From Salinarimonas rosea DSM 21201 (GTDB lineage Bacteria > Pseudomonadota > Alphaproteobacteria > Rhizobiales > Beijerinckiaceae), in assembly GCF_000429045.1 (NCBI RefSeq), contig NZ_AUBC01000010.1, positions 62,001-126,000 of the forward strand: 64,000 nucleotides of DNA, given 5' to 3'. This document shows positions 36,803 through 46,421 of the stretch, piece by piece (positions within the stretch are counted from its first letter, which is position 1; every line of letters begins with the position of its first letter). The position numbers and the translations under genes were made by a program. Under the pieces are notes generated by a model. The model had not been told where the DNA came from, did not search any database, and saw only the letters and a list, made by a program, of their open reading frames with translations.

Positions 36803-38683
36803 ATGACGACATCTCTCAACCCGATGAAGATCGTGGTCGTCGGCCACGTCGATCACGGCAAGTCGACCCTGATCGGGCGCCTCCTGCACGACACCGGCAG
36901 CCTGCCGGACGGCAAGCTGGAGGAGCTCACCGCCCTGTCCGAGCGGCGCGGCATGCCGCTCGAATGGTCCTTCGTGCTCGACGCCTTCCAGGCGGAGCGC
37001 GACCAGGCGATCACCATCGACACGACGCAGATCAACTTCGCCTCCGGGCAGCGCCCCTACGTCATCATCGATGCGCCGGGCCACCGCGAATTCCTCAAGA
37101 ACATGGTCTCCGGTGCGGCCTCGGCCGAGGCGGCCGTGCTCGTCGTCGACGTCGCCGAGGGCATGCGCGAGCAGTCGCGCCGCCACGCCTTCCTGCTCCA
37201 CCTGCTGGGGCTCCGCCAGATCGTGGTCGTCGTCAACAAGATGGACCTCGTCGGGCACGACGAAGCGCGCTTTCGCACCGTCGAGGAGCAGGTGCGGGCC
37301 TATCTCGCCGACATCGGCCTCTCTCCCGACGCCATCGTGCCCGTTGCCGCGCGCGCGGGCGAGAACCTGGCCGCCCGGGCCGACGCGATGCCCTGGTACG
37401 ACGGGCCGACCCTGGTCGAGGCGCTCGACGCGCTGTCCACCGCGGCGGCGCCGCTGGAGCGGCCGCTGCGCCTGCCGATCCAGGACGTCTACAAGTTCGA
37501 CGAGCGGCGCATCCTCGTGGGCCGCGTCGAGGCCGGGTCGTTCCGCGTCGGCGACGAGCTCGTCTTCTCGCCCTCCAACCGCCGCGCGCGGGTGCGCACG
37601 ATCGAGGCCTGGAACGCGCCCGTCGCCAAGCTCGAGGCGCGCGCGGGCGAGGTCGTCGGCGTCACCCTCGACGAGCAGATCTTCGCCGAGCGCGGCGACG
37701 TGGCGAGCCACGAGGCGAGCGCGCCCAAGCTCACCAACGTCTTCCGCGCCACGCTGTTCTGGCTCGCCGAGCGCCCGCTCGCGCCCGGCGACACGCTCAA
37801 GCTGAAGGTCGGCCCCGACGAGGCGAGCGTCACCGTCGAGGCGATCGAGAACGCCATCGACACCCAGACCCTCGGCCGCGCGCCGACGGACGCGGTGGGT
37901 CACAACGAGGTCGCCGAGGTGGTGCTGCGCACCCGCGAGATGCTCTCGCTGGACGACCACCGCGCCAACCCGGCGGGGGGCCGCTTCGTCCTCGTCGACG
38001 GTTTCGACACGGTGGCCGGCGGCGTCGTCTCGACGGAGGGCTATCCCGACCAGCGCGAGGCCATGCGGGTCAAGGGCACGAACCTCTACGAGGTCGACCA
38101 CCTGCTCTCCGCCCAGGGCCGTGCCTTCCGCAACGGCCATCGCGGCGGCGTGATCTGGATGACGGGTCTCTCCGGCGCCGGCAAGTCGACGCTGGCCATG
38201 CGCGTCGAGCAGCGGCTCTTCGCCAAGGGCTACCAGGCCTTCGTGCTCGACGGCGACAACGTGCGCCGCGGCCTCAACGCCGACCTCGGCTTCTCGCCGG
38301 ACGACCGCGCCGAGAACATCCGGCGCGTCGGCGAGGTCGCGGCCCTGTTCGCGGAGGCGGGGATGATCGTCGTCACGGCCTTCATCTCGCCCTACCGGTC
38401 CGACCGCGACCGGGCCCGGGCGGCGGCGGGCGACGCCTTCCACGAGGTCCACGTCGCCGCCGACCTCGCCACCTGCGAGGGGCGCGACCCGAAGGGCCTC
38501 TACAGGCGCGCCCGCGCGGGTGAGATCGGAGACTTCACCGGCGTCTCCGCGCCCTACGAGCCGCCGCAGGCGCCCGAGCTCGTGGTCGACACCTCGCGGC
38601 AGTCGATCGAGGCCTGCGTCGACGCCATCGTCGCCTACGTCGACGAGCCGCTGGCGGTGCGCGCCCGCGCGGTCGGCGCCTGA
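36803..38683 (+). CDS. cysNC: Bifunctional sulfate adenylyltransferase subunit 1 / APS kinase
   Basis: A 626-residue CysN-CysC fusion (NodQ type). The N-terminal GTPase has G1 GHVDHGKST (about residues 14-22), DAPGH, and NKMD; beta-barrel domains follow to about residue 430. The C-terminal APS kinase has P-loop GLSGAGKST (about 455-463), then [28 protein letters not shown] and [23 protein letters not shown]. Together with CysD it yields PAPS, the donor for the sulfotransferase encoded upstream. It is the last gene of the operon. AGGGGAACC precedes the ATG. Confidence 0.95.
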   Translation: MTTSLNPMKIVVVGHVDHGKSTLIGRLLHDTGSLPDGKLEELTALSERRGMPLEWSFVLDAFQAERDQAITIDTTQINFASGQRPYVIIDAPGHREFLKNMVSGAASAEAAVLVVDVAEGMREQSRRHAFLLHLLGLRQIVVVVNKMDLVGHDEARFRTVEEQVRAYLADIGLSPDAIVPVAARAGENLAARADAMPWYDGPTLVEALDALSTAAAPLERPLRLPIQDVYKFDERRILVGRVEAGSFRVGDELVFSPSNRRARVRTIEAWNAPVAKLEARAGEVVGVTLDEQIFAERGDVASHEASAPKLTNVFRATLFWLAERPLAPGDTLKLKVGPDEASVTVEAIENAIDTQTLGRAPTDAVGHNEVAEVVLRTREMLSLDDHRANPAGGRFVLVDGFDTVAGGVVSTEGYPDQREAMRVKGTNLYEVDHLLSAQGRAFRNGHRGGVIWMTGLSGAGKSTLAMRVEQRLFAKGYQAFVLDGDNVRRGLNADLGFSPDDRAENIRRVGEVAALFAEAGMIVVTAFISPYRSDRDRARAAAGDAFHEVHVAADLATCEGRDPKGLYRRARAGEIGDFTGVSAPYEPPQAPELVVDTSRQSIEACVDAIVAYVDEPLAVRARAVGA

Positions 38684-38697
38684 CGCCGCCCGCGGCA

Positions 38698-38723
38698 ACG
38701 GGAACGCGGCTACGGGAACGCGG
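38698..38723 (+). repeat. 12-bp direct repeat after cysNC
   Basis: ACGGGAACGCGG occurs twice, separated by CT, with a third partial copy following, and a 12-bp palindrome CGGGCGCGCCCG lies 3' at about 38731-38742. The palindrome with TATT after it could serve as a weak terminator of the operon. It sits between cysNC and the DUF1622 gene. Confidence 0.4.
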
Positions 38724-38809
38724 AACGGGACCGGGCGCGCCCGTATTGGACGACTGGCGCGTCCGTGTCCTACTACTCCCCGCGGGCGCTGTGCCGAACG
38801 GGGGAGCGA

Positions 38810-39304
38810 ATGAGACGAAGCGCGATCGGGAGCCTCGCCGTCGCCGGCATCGCCGCGACGGCCGTCGCCGTCGGGACGGCGCGGGCGCGGCCGGGGGAGG
38901 CGGATACCCGCACGGGAGAACCGATCGCGGCGCTGACCGATACGATCCTGCACTGGATCACCCGAGCCCTCGAGTTCGGCGGCATCGCCGTGATCGTGCT
39001 CGGCGTCATCGTCGCGACCGGCGCCTACCTGCTCAAGAAGCTCTCGGGCGAGCGGGGGGGCGATCCCTACGACGAGTACCGCGCGAGCCTCGGTCGCTCG
39101 ATCCTGCTCGGCCTCGAGTTCCTCGTCGCCGCCGATATCATCAACACCGTCGCCATCGAGCCGACGCTCGACAGCGTCGTCGTGCTCGGCGGCATCGTGC
39201 TGATCCGCACGTTCCTCTCCTTCGCGCTCGAGGTCGAGATCGAAGGCCGCTGGCCATGGCAGAACCACCGCGCCCGTGCCGGCAAGCAGGGGGACAGCGG
39301 GTAG
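38810..39304 (+). CDS. DUF1622 membrane protein
   Basis: A 164-residue protein with an N-terminal hydrophobic segment that may be a signal sequence (MRRSAIGSLAVAGIAATAVAVG) and three further TM helices. The family pattern is clear: ALEFGGIAVIVLGVIVATG, RASLGRSILLGLEFLVAADII, and the near-C-terminal LIRTFLSFALEVEIEGRWPWQ. The function of the family is not known. ATG 38810 follows a strong GGGGGAG site; an upstream in-frame start at 38765 is weaker. It is convergent with the TadG-like gene. Confidence 0.85.
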   Translation: MRRSAIGSLAVAGIAATAVAVGTARARPGEADTRTGEPIAALTDTILHWITRALEFGGIAVIVLGVIVATGAYLLKKLSGERGGDPYDEYRASLGRSILLGLEFLVAADIINTVAIEPTLDSVVVLGGIVLIRTFLSFALEVEIEGRWPWQNHRARAGKQGDSG

Positions 39305-39344
39305 GGCACGGGGCGGCGCCGTCGCGCGATGGCGCCCTCTGCCG

Positions 39345-40727
39345 TCAATCGACGATCCGGACCTCGCCTGCGGTCGGACCGATGCCGAACGGCACCGGCA
39401 CGTTCGTCGCGTCGTAGTCGGCGTTGATGACGAGCCGTGACCTGCCGGTCATGTCCAGCCGTCGCATGACGATCGCGGTGAACTCCGACAGGTCGGCGAT
39501 CGTGCGGTCGGTGTCGATTTCCAGGACGCCCCGAGAGACGTAGATGGTCCCGACGAGCCGGCGCGCCTCGTTGCTCTCGATCCGGAAGATGCGATCCGCG
39601 TCGGCCGCGCGGTCCTCGAAGAGGAGCAGCCCCGCGAGCGGCCCGTCGGCCGGTGCCGTCAGCTCGACGAACGAGTTCGGCATGATGTGGAGGGCGAAGG
39701 TCTCGCCGTCGGGGCCTGCCGCGATGTCGCCGGTGAAGTAGAAGCCGACGCCGTTCCCGAGGAGCCGCCCCTTCCAGCGCGCCTCCGCCAGATCCTCGTC
39801 GTCGTCGTCATCGTCGTCATCGTCGTCGTCATCGTCATCGTCCTCGTCGTCGTCGTCGCCCCTGCGCGGCCGGCGCGCCTCCTCCCACCCGGGGCCGATG
39901 ATCAACGGGCCGTCCTTGATCACGTAGACGCCGGGGGAGAGCGTGACGTCGGCGCCCTTGTCGATGATCAGCCCGCCGCAATAGGTGCCGGGCTGCAGCG
40001 TGCGCCGGACATCGACGAGGTGCAGGTTCGTGTGGAGGCAGGGGCCGACCGCCGGGGCGGTGCGATTGCGCAGCGGATCGTCTGCGGGCGGGCAATCGAC
40101 ATGCGCGCTCGGATCGAAGTTGCGCGAGGCCACCTGCCTCACGCCGCCGGCGGAGCATGTGCGCAGGGCGCGCACGAGCGAGGCGTCCTGCGCCCGGATC
40201 GCCGACGGAGACGTCGAGTTCGCGTGGATCGCGCAGTCCCGGGCTTCCAGCGTCGCGGTCCCGTCGAGGGCGATCGACGCGTCGCTCGCGCCGTCGACGC
40301 TGAGCACGCACAGCATGAACGTCCCGCTGCGCATGGCGGTCGCGGAGACCTCCAGGCTCCCGCCCGTCGGCAGGACGAGGCCGCCGAAAAAGCTCGGCCG
40401 CACGGCCCGGTCGAGCACGACGCGCACGCCGGCGCTCTCGCCGACGATCGCGCTGTCCGTGCCGAGCCCCCCGTCGCGGGCGAGCGGGCTCCGCGCCACG
40501 ATGCTCGAGACGAGCGCGTCGATCTGCGCCTCGTCGGCGCCGATCTGCAGCTCGATCGCCGCGGTCATGGCCGCACTGTCCGCGAGCGCCTGCATGCGCG
40601 AACGATCCAGGGACCAGGACGTGTAGTCGACGGCCACGCCCGCCACGCCGAAGAGGACCGGCGCCGCGATGGCGATCGCGACGGCCAGCGTACCGCGCCG
40701 ATCGCGCAGGAAGGCTCGTACCGCCAT
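39345..40727 (-). CDS. TadG-like secreted protein with a poly-aspartate tract
   Basis: A 460-residue protein. The first about 60 residues (FLRDRRGTLAVAIAIAAPVLFGVAGVAVDYTSW, RMQALADSAAMTAAIE) are the TadE/TadG-type membrane anchor of Flp pilus assembly proteins. The remainder is a predicted extracytoplasmic domain with Cys pairs (TCSAGG, HVDCPP, PCLH, YCGG), ending in beta-rich sequence. Around residues 290-312 there is a nearly pure Asp/Glu run encoded by GAC/GAT repeats (39793-39860). No other tad genes are nearby, so it is an orphan member and its role may differ, for example surface display or metal binding. Confidence 0.78.
   Translation of the reverse strand: MAVRAFLRDRRGTLAVAIAIAAPVLFGVAGVAVDYTSWSLDRSRMQALADSAAMTAAIELQIGADEAQIDALVSSIVARSPLARDGGLGTDSAIVGESAGVRVVLDRAVRPSFFGGLVLPTGGSLEVSATAMRSGTFMLCVLSVDGASDASIALDGTATLEARDCAIHANSTSPSAIRAQDASLVRALRTCSAGGVRQVASRNFDPSAHVDCPPADDPLRNRTAPAVGPCLHTNLHLVDVRRTLQPGTYCGGLIIDKGADVTLSPGVYVIKDGPLIIGPGWEEARRPRRGDDDDEDDDDDDDDDDDDDDDEDLAEARWKGRLLGNGVGFYFTGDIAAGPDGETFALHIMPNSFVELTAPADGPLAGLLLFEDRAADADRIFRIESNEARRLVGTIYVSRGVLEIDTDRTIADLSEFTAIVMRRLDMTGRSRLVINADYDATNVPVPFGIGPTAGEVRIVD
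39793..39860 (-). repeat. GAC/GAT trinucleotide repeat encoding poly-Asp
   Basis: A low-complexity in-frame tract of GAC, GAT and a few GAG codons, about 22 codons long, inside the TadG-like gene. The mix of GAC and GAT and its periodicity suggest expansion by slippage. Its length could vary between strains without shifting the frame. Confidence 0.85.
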
Positions 40728-40859
40728 TGAGCACTTATCCTATGTTAAAATCTTGAGTTGGCTCTGGCGGCATCCTTCCATTCGAGAGTTGAAGAGACGG
40801 TAAAGCGATTTCGATCCGCCGGGGGCATGCGGGCGATCGGCTCGGGCGCGTCCGCCAGG

Positions 40860-41540
40860 CTAGGAAACCGTGTCTATCCGGCCCGTCGCGAACCGCGCCC
40901 GTGCCGCCGCGAGCGAGGGCGGCTCGGGCGTTCCCCCCGGCGTGGAGGCGTCCGGCTCGCCCGCACCGAAGCGGGTGACGATCGGCAGGACGCCCGCCCA
41001 GCCGCCGGCGGCGCGATCCGAGTCCGGGTCGTTCGGCGGGCCGGTGCGGACCTTGAGCGTGACGTGCTCGGTGTCCAGGGCCACGACGCCGGTCGCCTTG
41101 CGCTCCTGGCCGGTCATCGGGCGGACCTCGCGGGTGCGTCCGGGCAGGAGATGATCCGTGATCAGGTCGAGCGCGCGGTCGAGCTCCGCGCCGTCGACCG
41201 CGCGGCCCCGCCCGTGGACGATGCAGGTCGCGTAGTTGACCGAATGCGCGAAGCCCGAGCGCGCGACGACGAGCCCGTCGAGACGCGTCGCCTCCAGGCA
41301 GAGCGGCGCGCCCGCGGCCAGGGTGACGATCCGCGTCTTCGAGGCACCGTGCAGGTAGAGCGTGTCGCCCGCACGCGCGAACGCCATCGGCACCACCATC
41401 GGCCGCCCCTCGTGGATGAAGCCGACATGGCCGAACAGGCTCTCGTCGAGCAGCGCGTAGGCGGCGGCGCGGTCGTCGACCGCCCGCTTGGCGACGCGGA
41501 TCCGGGCGTAGGACGGGGGGCGGGTCGCTGTCGTGTGCAT
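40860..41540 (-). CDS. Pyridoxamine 5'-phosphate oxidase-family protein
   Basis: A 226-residue flavin-binding split-barrel protein. Its N-terminal half reads AAAYALLDESLFGHVGFIHEGRPMVVPMAFARAGDTLYLHGASKTRIVTLAAGAPLCLEATRLDGLVVARSGF, typical of the PNPOx-like group that includes haem- or F420/FMN-binding members, not a full PdxH. The substrate is unclear. It is divergent from a MocR-type PLP-dependent regulator, a neighbourhood often linked to vitamin B6 or amine metabolism. GAGGAGA lies upstream of ATG 41540. Confidence 0.85.
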   Translation of the reverse strand: MHTTATRPPSYARIRVAKRAVDDRAAAYALLDESLFGHVGFIHEGRPMVVPMAFARAGDTLYLHGASKTRIVTLAAGAPLCLEATRLDGLVVARSGFAHSVNYATCIVHGRGRAVDGAELDRALDLITDHLLPGRTREVRPMTGQERKATGVVALDTEHVTLKVRTGPPNDPDSDRAAGGWAGVLPIVTRFGAGEPDASTPGGTPEPPSLAAARARFATGRIDTVS

Positions 41541-41584
41541 GGCGCGCGTGTCTCCTCGTGACAGGCGTGCATCTTCGCGCGATA

Positions 41585-41608
41585 CTGGTTCTCTGGAAGC
41601 TCCAGAAC
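41585..41608 (+). promoter_or_regulatory. Candidate MocR operator between divergent genes
   Basis: The sequence CTGGTTCTCTGGAAGCTCCAG followed by AAC contains CTGGA-AGC-TCCAG, a 5-bp inverted repeat extended by GTTCT and AAC. It lies 11-35 bp before the MocR ATG and 45 bp from the PNPOx-like start, the expected place for an autoregulatory operator. It is a pattern match only. Confidence 0.35.
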
Positions 41609-41619
41609 GGCGTGATTTC

Positions 41620-43077
41620 ATGGAACCAGCGGGCTTGCGCAGCCTCGTCGAGGCGATGGCGCCGGACGGCGGCACGATCGTCGCGCGCCTGTTCCGGGCC
41701 CTGCGCGAGGGCGTCCGCTCGGGGCATCTCGAGCCCGGCGTCGTGCTGCCGTCGAGCCGCCGGGCCGCGGCGGCCCTCGGGATCTCGCGCAACTCCGTCA
41801 ACGCCGCCTACGAGCTGCTGCGGGCGGAGGGTCTCGTCGCGGTGGATCGCCGCCGCGCCCCCGTCGTCACGCGCGTGGAGCGCCTCGTGGATCCGGCGGG
41901 AGCGGCGGGGGAGGGGCCGGCGCTCTCGGCGCGCGGCCGGACCCAGTGCGGCGACCTGCGCACCCGTCTCTACGCCGATGCGTCGGGTCGCTTTCGCCCG
42001 GGTGCGCCCGACGAGCCGCTTTTCCCGCGCGACCTCTGGGCGCGCGCGCTGCGCCGCGCCGCCCGCACGGCGCTCGGCCCGATGCGCGCCTACGACGACT
42101 ATGCGGGTGCGCCGGCCCTGCGCCGCGCGCTCGCCGATCACCTGCGCCGCGAGCGCGGGCTCGTGGTGGCGCCCGACGACGTCGTCGTGACCGCGAGCTC
42201 GCAGGCCGCGCTGTCGCTTCTCGCCGCGTGCCTCTGCGACCCGGGGGAGACCGTGCTGATCGAGGAGCCGGGCTATCTCGGCGCCCGCGCCGCCTTCGAG
42301 ACCGCCGCTTTGCGGGTCGCCCCGCTCCCGGTCGACGAGGCGGGCGCCGACATCGAGGCCGCGACCGGCCGCACGGGGGCGCGGCTCGCCTACGTCACGC
42401 CCTCGAACCAGTACCCGTTGTGCACACGCATGAGCCTGCCGCGTCGTGCGGCGCTGATCGCCTGGGCGCGAGCCGCGCGGGCGGTGGTCGTCGAGGACGA
42501 CTACGACGGCGAATTCCACTGGCGCGGCCCGGAGGCCGGCGCCATGCAGCCGCTGGCGCCGGACGCCGTCGTCTACCTGGGCTCGGCGGCGAAGAGCCTG
42601 CTGCCGGCCCTGCGTATCGGCTGGATGGTCGCGCCGCGCCCGCTCGCCTCCGCCCTCGCGCGCGCGGTGCGCAATGCGGGCTGCGCCGCCAACGTCCACG
42701 CCCAGCTCGCGCTGGCAGAGCTGATCGAGAGCGGCGCCTGGAAGCTCCATCTGCGCCGCGTGACGCGCACCTACGAGACCCGCGCGCGCCTGCTCGTGGA
42801 GGCGATCCGCGCGGCGGCGGGCGATCGCGTGGAGGTGGCGCTGCCGCCGGGTGGGCTCCAGCTCTCGGTGCGCATGGAGAGCCTCGCAGACGAGGCCGCG
42901 GCCGTCGCGGGGCTCGGCGCCGCCGGCTACGCCGTCGCGCGCCTCTCGGGCTTCAGCGCGGGGGAGGCGCCGGTGGCCGGGCTGCTGGTGAGCTTCGCCG
43001 AGGCCGACGGCCCGCGCGCAACGGCCTTCGCCGCCGCGCTGGGGCGGTCGCTCGGGCCGCGCGAGGGACGCGGCTAG
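41620..43077 (+). CDS. MocR-family PLP-dependent transcriptional regulator
   Basis: A 485-residue GntR/aminotransferase fusion. The N-terminal wHTH is FRALREGVRSGHLEPGVVLPSSRRAAAALGISRNSVNAAYELLRAEGLV. The fold-type I aminotransferase domain has YVTPSNQYPLCTRMSLPRR, VVVEDDYDGEF with the PLP-ring Asp, and YLGSAAKSLLPALRIGWM with the PLP Schiff-base Lys. MocR proteins such as PdxR and GabR use PLP to sense B6 or amines and control a neighbouring gene; here the divergent PNPOx-like gene is the obvious target. ATG 41620 starts right at the conserved N-terminus. It converges with and just touches the histidine kinase gene. Confidence 0.92.
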   Translation: MEPAGLRSLVEAMAPDGGTIVARLFRALREGVRSGHLEPGVVLPSSRRAAAALGISRNSVNAAYELLRAEGLVAVDRRRAPVVTRVERLVDPAGAAGEGPALSARGRTQCGDLRTRLYADASGRFRPGAPDEPLFPRDLWARALRRAARTALGPMRAYDDYAGAPALRRALADHLRRERGLVVAPDDVVVTASSQAALSLLAACLCDPGETVLIEEPGYLGARAAFETAALRVAPLPVDEAGADIEAATGRTGARLAYVTPSNQYPLCTRMSLPRRAALIAWARAARAVVVEDDYDGEFHWRGPEAGAMQPLAPDAVVYLGSAAKSLLPALRIGWMVAPRPLASALARAVRNAGCAANVHAQLALAELIESGAWKLHLRRVTRTYETRARLLVEAIRAAAGDRVEVALPPGGLQLSVRMESLADEAAAVAGLGAAGYAVARLSGFSAGEAPVAGLLVSFAEADGPRATAFAAALGRSLGPREGRG

Positions 43078-46000
43078 GCAGCGCCCGGCGGCGGCGCCTC
43101 CTGCTCGGTGCCGCGCGCCACCCGCGAGAGCACCCGCATCAGCTCGTCCTGCCCGAACGGCTTGGCGAGCCGCGCGTCGACCGTTGCCTCCGCGCCCTCC
43201 GGCAGCTCGGCGTAGCCGGTGGCGAGGACGAGGGGCAGGCGCGGACGGCGGGCGCGGACGGCCTGGGCGAGCTGGAGGCCCGTCATCCCGGGCATCGCCT
43301 GGTCGGTCAGGACGACGTCGATCGGTGTGCCCGCGTCGAGGATGGCGAGGGCGTCGGCGCCCGAGCCCGCCTCGATCGGCTCCCGGGCGGGGCCCCCGGC
43401 CCCCGGGGCCCCGCACCCCGCGCCCCGCCGCCGCCCGGGGGCGCCCGCCCGGGGATATCCGATGCGTGGCCCGCCGCGTCGACGATGTCCGCGATCGGCA
43501 GCAGGATCTCCGCCGTCGTGCCGGCGCCGGGATCGCTCGTCAGGGTCAGCCGCCCGTTCGACTGCTCGGCGAGACCGTAGACCATGGCGAGGCCGAGCCC
43601 GGTGCCCTTGCCCACGCCCTTCGTCGTGAAGAAGGGCTCGACGGCGCGCGCGAGCGTCGCCTCGTCCATGCCCGCCCCGGTGTCGGAGATGCGCACGCGC
43701 ACGAAGCGCCCCTGCGGCGGCTCGGCCTCGGCCGCACGCGACACCGCGTCGACGGCGATCGTCAGCACGCCGCCGTCGGGCATGGCGTCGCGCGCGTTCA
43801 CGGCGAGGTTCACGAGCGCGAGCTCGAGCTGGTTCGGGTCCACGAGCGCCGGCGGCGTGCCCTCCGAGAAGCGTGTCTCGATGCGGATCTGCGGGCCGAT
43901 CGACCGACGCAGCAGGTCGGTCATGCCCACGACGAGGTCGGGCACCTCCACCGCCGAGGGCGCCAGCGTCTGGCGACGCGCGAAGGCGAGCATGCGCTGG
44001 GTGAGCGAGACGCCGCGCTCGGCGCCCTTGATCGCGTTGGCGATCAGGCGCTCGGCCCGGGCGTCGTTCTCCACGCGCTTGCGCAGCACGGTGAGGGAGG
44101 ACAGCACCGCCATCAGGAGATTGTTGAAATCGTGGGCGATGCCACCGGTGAGCTGGCCGAGGCTCTCCATCTTCTGGAGCTGGACGAGCTTGGCCGCGCC
44201 CTCCGCGACACGCGCCTCGAGGTCGGCATTGAGCCGCTCGAGCGCCGCGCGGGCCTCGCGGCGCTCGGTGGTGTCGTAGTTCACGCCGATCATGCGCACC
44301 GGCCGCCCCTCGGCGTCGCGCACCACCTCGCCGCGCCCGGCCATCCAGCGCACGTCCCCGTCGCGACGGCGGATCCGGAACTCGACGTCGAGCGGCGCGG
44401 AGCCCGCGAGCGCCGCCTCGACCGCGGCGGACACGCCGGCGCGATCGTCGGGGTGGACCTGCGCCAGGAAGGCGTCGTGGCCGGGAGAGCGGCTGCCCGG
44501 CGGGAGGCCGAGCAGGGTCTCCATCGGCCCTGTCCAGGTGACGTCGCCGGTCGCGATGCTCCATTCCCAGGTGGCGATGCCGCCCGCCTCCTGCGCGAGC
44601 CGCAGGCGCTCCTCGCTCGCGAGCAGCGCCTCCTCGGCCCGCTTCCGTTCCGAGACGTCCTCGTAGGTCGAGACGGCGAGCACGATCTCGCCCTTGGCGT
44701 CGCGGATCGGTGCGGCGGAGACCTCGAGGTCGGTGAGGCTGCCGTCGCCGCGGCGGTAGACCATCGGCTCGCGGTCGACGATCTCTCCCGTGAGCATGGC
44801 GCGGGCGATCGGGTAGTCGCGCGGGGCGTAGCGGCGCCCGTCGGCGTGCAGCCCGCCATAGGCGGCGTAGCCGCCGTAGTCGTCGGACGGGATCAGCCCG
44901 TGCCCGAGTATCTCCTCGCCCTTGGTGTTGTGGAAGAGGAGCCGCCCGGAGGGCGCCTGGGCGACGGAGACGCCCGTGGACATCTGCTCGAGCACCGCGC
45001 GCAGGCGCGCCTCGTTCTCCGCGAGCGTCGCGGCCGCGCTGCGCTCGGTCGTGACGTCGCGGAAGAAGATGGTCAGCCCCTCCGCCGAGGGATAGGCGTT
45101 CGCCTCGAACCAGGTGCCGAGCGGCTCGTAGAAGGCGTCGACGCGGCAGGGCTCGCCGGTCTCCACCGCCCGCATGTAGGCGTCGAAGAAGTCCGTCCCG
45201 TGCGCGCCGGGAAAGACGTCCCAGATCCGCCTGCCCACGAGAGACCGACCGCCGCCGATCTGCGCCGTGGCGCGCTTGTTCAGGTAGGTGAAGCGCCAGG
45301 TTCGGTCCAGCACCATGACGCTGTCGGTGGTGCTCTCGAGCACGTTCGACAGCCGGGCCTGCGAGCGGCGCAGCGCCTCGGCGCCGCGGCGCTCGTCGGC
45401 GACCGCCGCGAGCACCAGGGTGACGAGGGCGGTGGCGGCGGAGAAGTGCTGGGCGAGGACGACGCGGTCCTGCACCGTGTCCGCCAGGAGGTCGAACGGT
45501 CCGCGCCCGAAGGTCGCGCCGATCGTCGCCGCGCCCGCCACCGCCACGAGGGCGAGGCTCGCACCGCGGACCTGGAAGGCCAGCGCCGCCCAGATGAGCG
45601 GCGGATAGATCAGCCAGGTGCCGAGCTCGCGGTTCGCCACGTTGAGGAAGACGTGAACCGCGAGCGCCGTGGTGACGGCGAGCACGGCCGCGAGGTGGAC
45701 GACCGACCCGATCGAGACCCGCGGGGCCCGGCGATCCGGCTGCGGCTCGCTTCGGAGATCGCTCCGAGGTTCGCTGCGAGGTTCGCTGCGTGTTTCGCTT
45801 CGCGCCCCGCTCCAGGCGAGGATCGGCGGTGCGAGCGTCACCGCGCCCACGAAGGCGCCGAACCACCAGAACGCCGCGGTGGCGAGCGCGAAGTCCGGGC
45901 CGAGCCCCATCGAGAGCCACAGCGCGCCCGTGCCGAAGACCGCCGAGATCAGGGCGCCGACTCCCGCCGCGAGCGCGACCGCGAGGATGTCGCGCATCGC

Positions 46001-46327
46001 CGCGAGCCGCCGGTCGAGGCCGAACCAGGCGAGGAGCGCCCAGGCGGGGAGCGCCGCGGACGCGGCGTTGCCCAGCGCGATCACGAGCTCGGTCGTGAGC
46101 GGATGCGTGCTGCCAACCGTCAGCCCCGCGGCGAGCCGCGCGATCACGATCGCGGGCCACAGGCGCACGCCGCCCAGGACGAGTCCCGCGAGCCCGACGC
46201 CCGCAGCGGGCCAGACCGGTGATCCGGCCCCGCCGATCGCAGCCCATTGCAGGCCGATCACCGCCGCGGCGTAGTAGGCGAGGCCGAGGATGGCGGCCGC
46301 CGCCAGGGTCTTTGCGTCCGATACCAC
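43074..46327 (-). pseudogene. MASE1-PAS hybrid histidine kinase, disrupted in the receiver domain
   Basis: From GTG 46327: a MASE1 membrane domain of about 8 helices (residues 1-290, LYYAAAVIGLQWAA, VWPAAGVGLAGLVLGG), three PAS segments, HisKA (GGIAHDFNNLLMAVLSSL), HATPase (SDTGAGM, FFTTKGVGKGTGLGLAMVYGLAEQ). After EILLPIADIV the frame runs through a GC-only stretch (43383-43462) and ends at 43307. The C-terminal half of a receiver domain, GSGADALAILDAGTPIDVVLTDQAMPGMTGLQLAQAVRA to KPFGQDELMRVL, continues in another frame to 43074. The first part of the receiver with its acidic pair (about 20-25 residues) is missing. The kinase core is intact; the receiver is broken by mutation or by assembly collapse. 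Confidence 0.85.
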
Positions 46328-46421
46328 CGATGAGTCCGTTCCGCGCTCTCGCGCCGTTTCGCGCCTCTCCGCGCCGCGCGACCCTACCGCGTCGCACGGC
46401 TGCGCACGAGCCGACCCGCTT

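Noticed and set aside
28988-38683. Sulfoquinovose catabolism (sulfo-transaldolase pathway)
   Set aside because: The transaldolase-like gene invited this, but there is no sulfoquinovosidase, isomerase or sulfolactaldehyde enzyme, while PAPS synthesis and a sulfotransferase point to making, not degrading, a sulfo-compound.
35937-38683. Assimilatory sulfate reduction operon
   Set aside because: No APS/PAPS reductase or sulfite reductase gene is present, and the neighbours are biosynthetic and modifying enzymes.
38698-38742. Intrinsic terminator of the sulfation operon
   Set aside because: The palindrome has no T-run and the direct repeats do not form a hairpin, so termination there is not supported beyond a weak possibility.
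39345-40727. Part of a Tad pilus locus
   Set aside because: Only the TadG-like protein is here; no TadA, B, C, CpaB, RcpC or Flp pilin gene is nearby.
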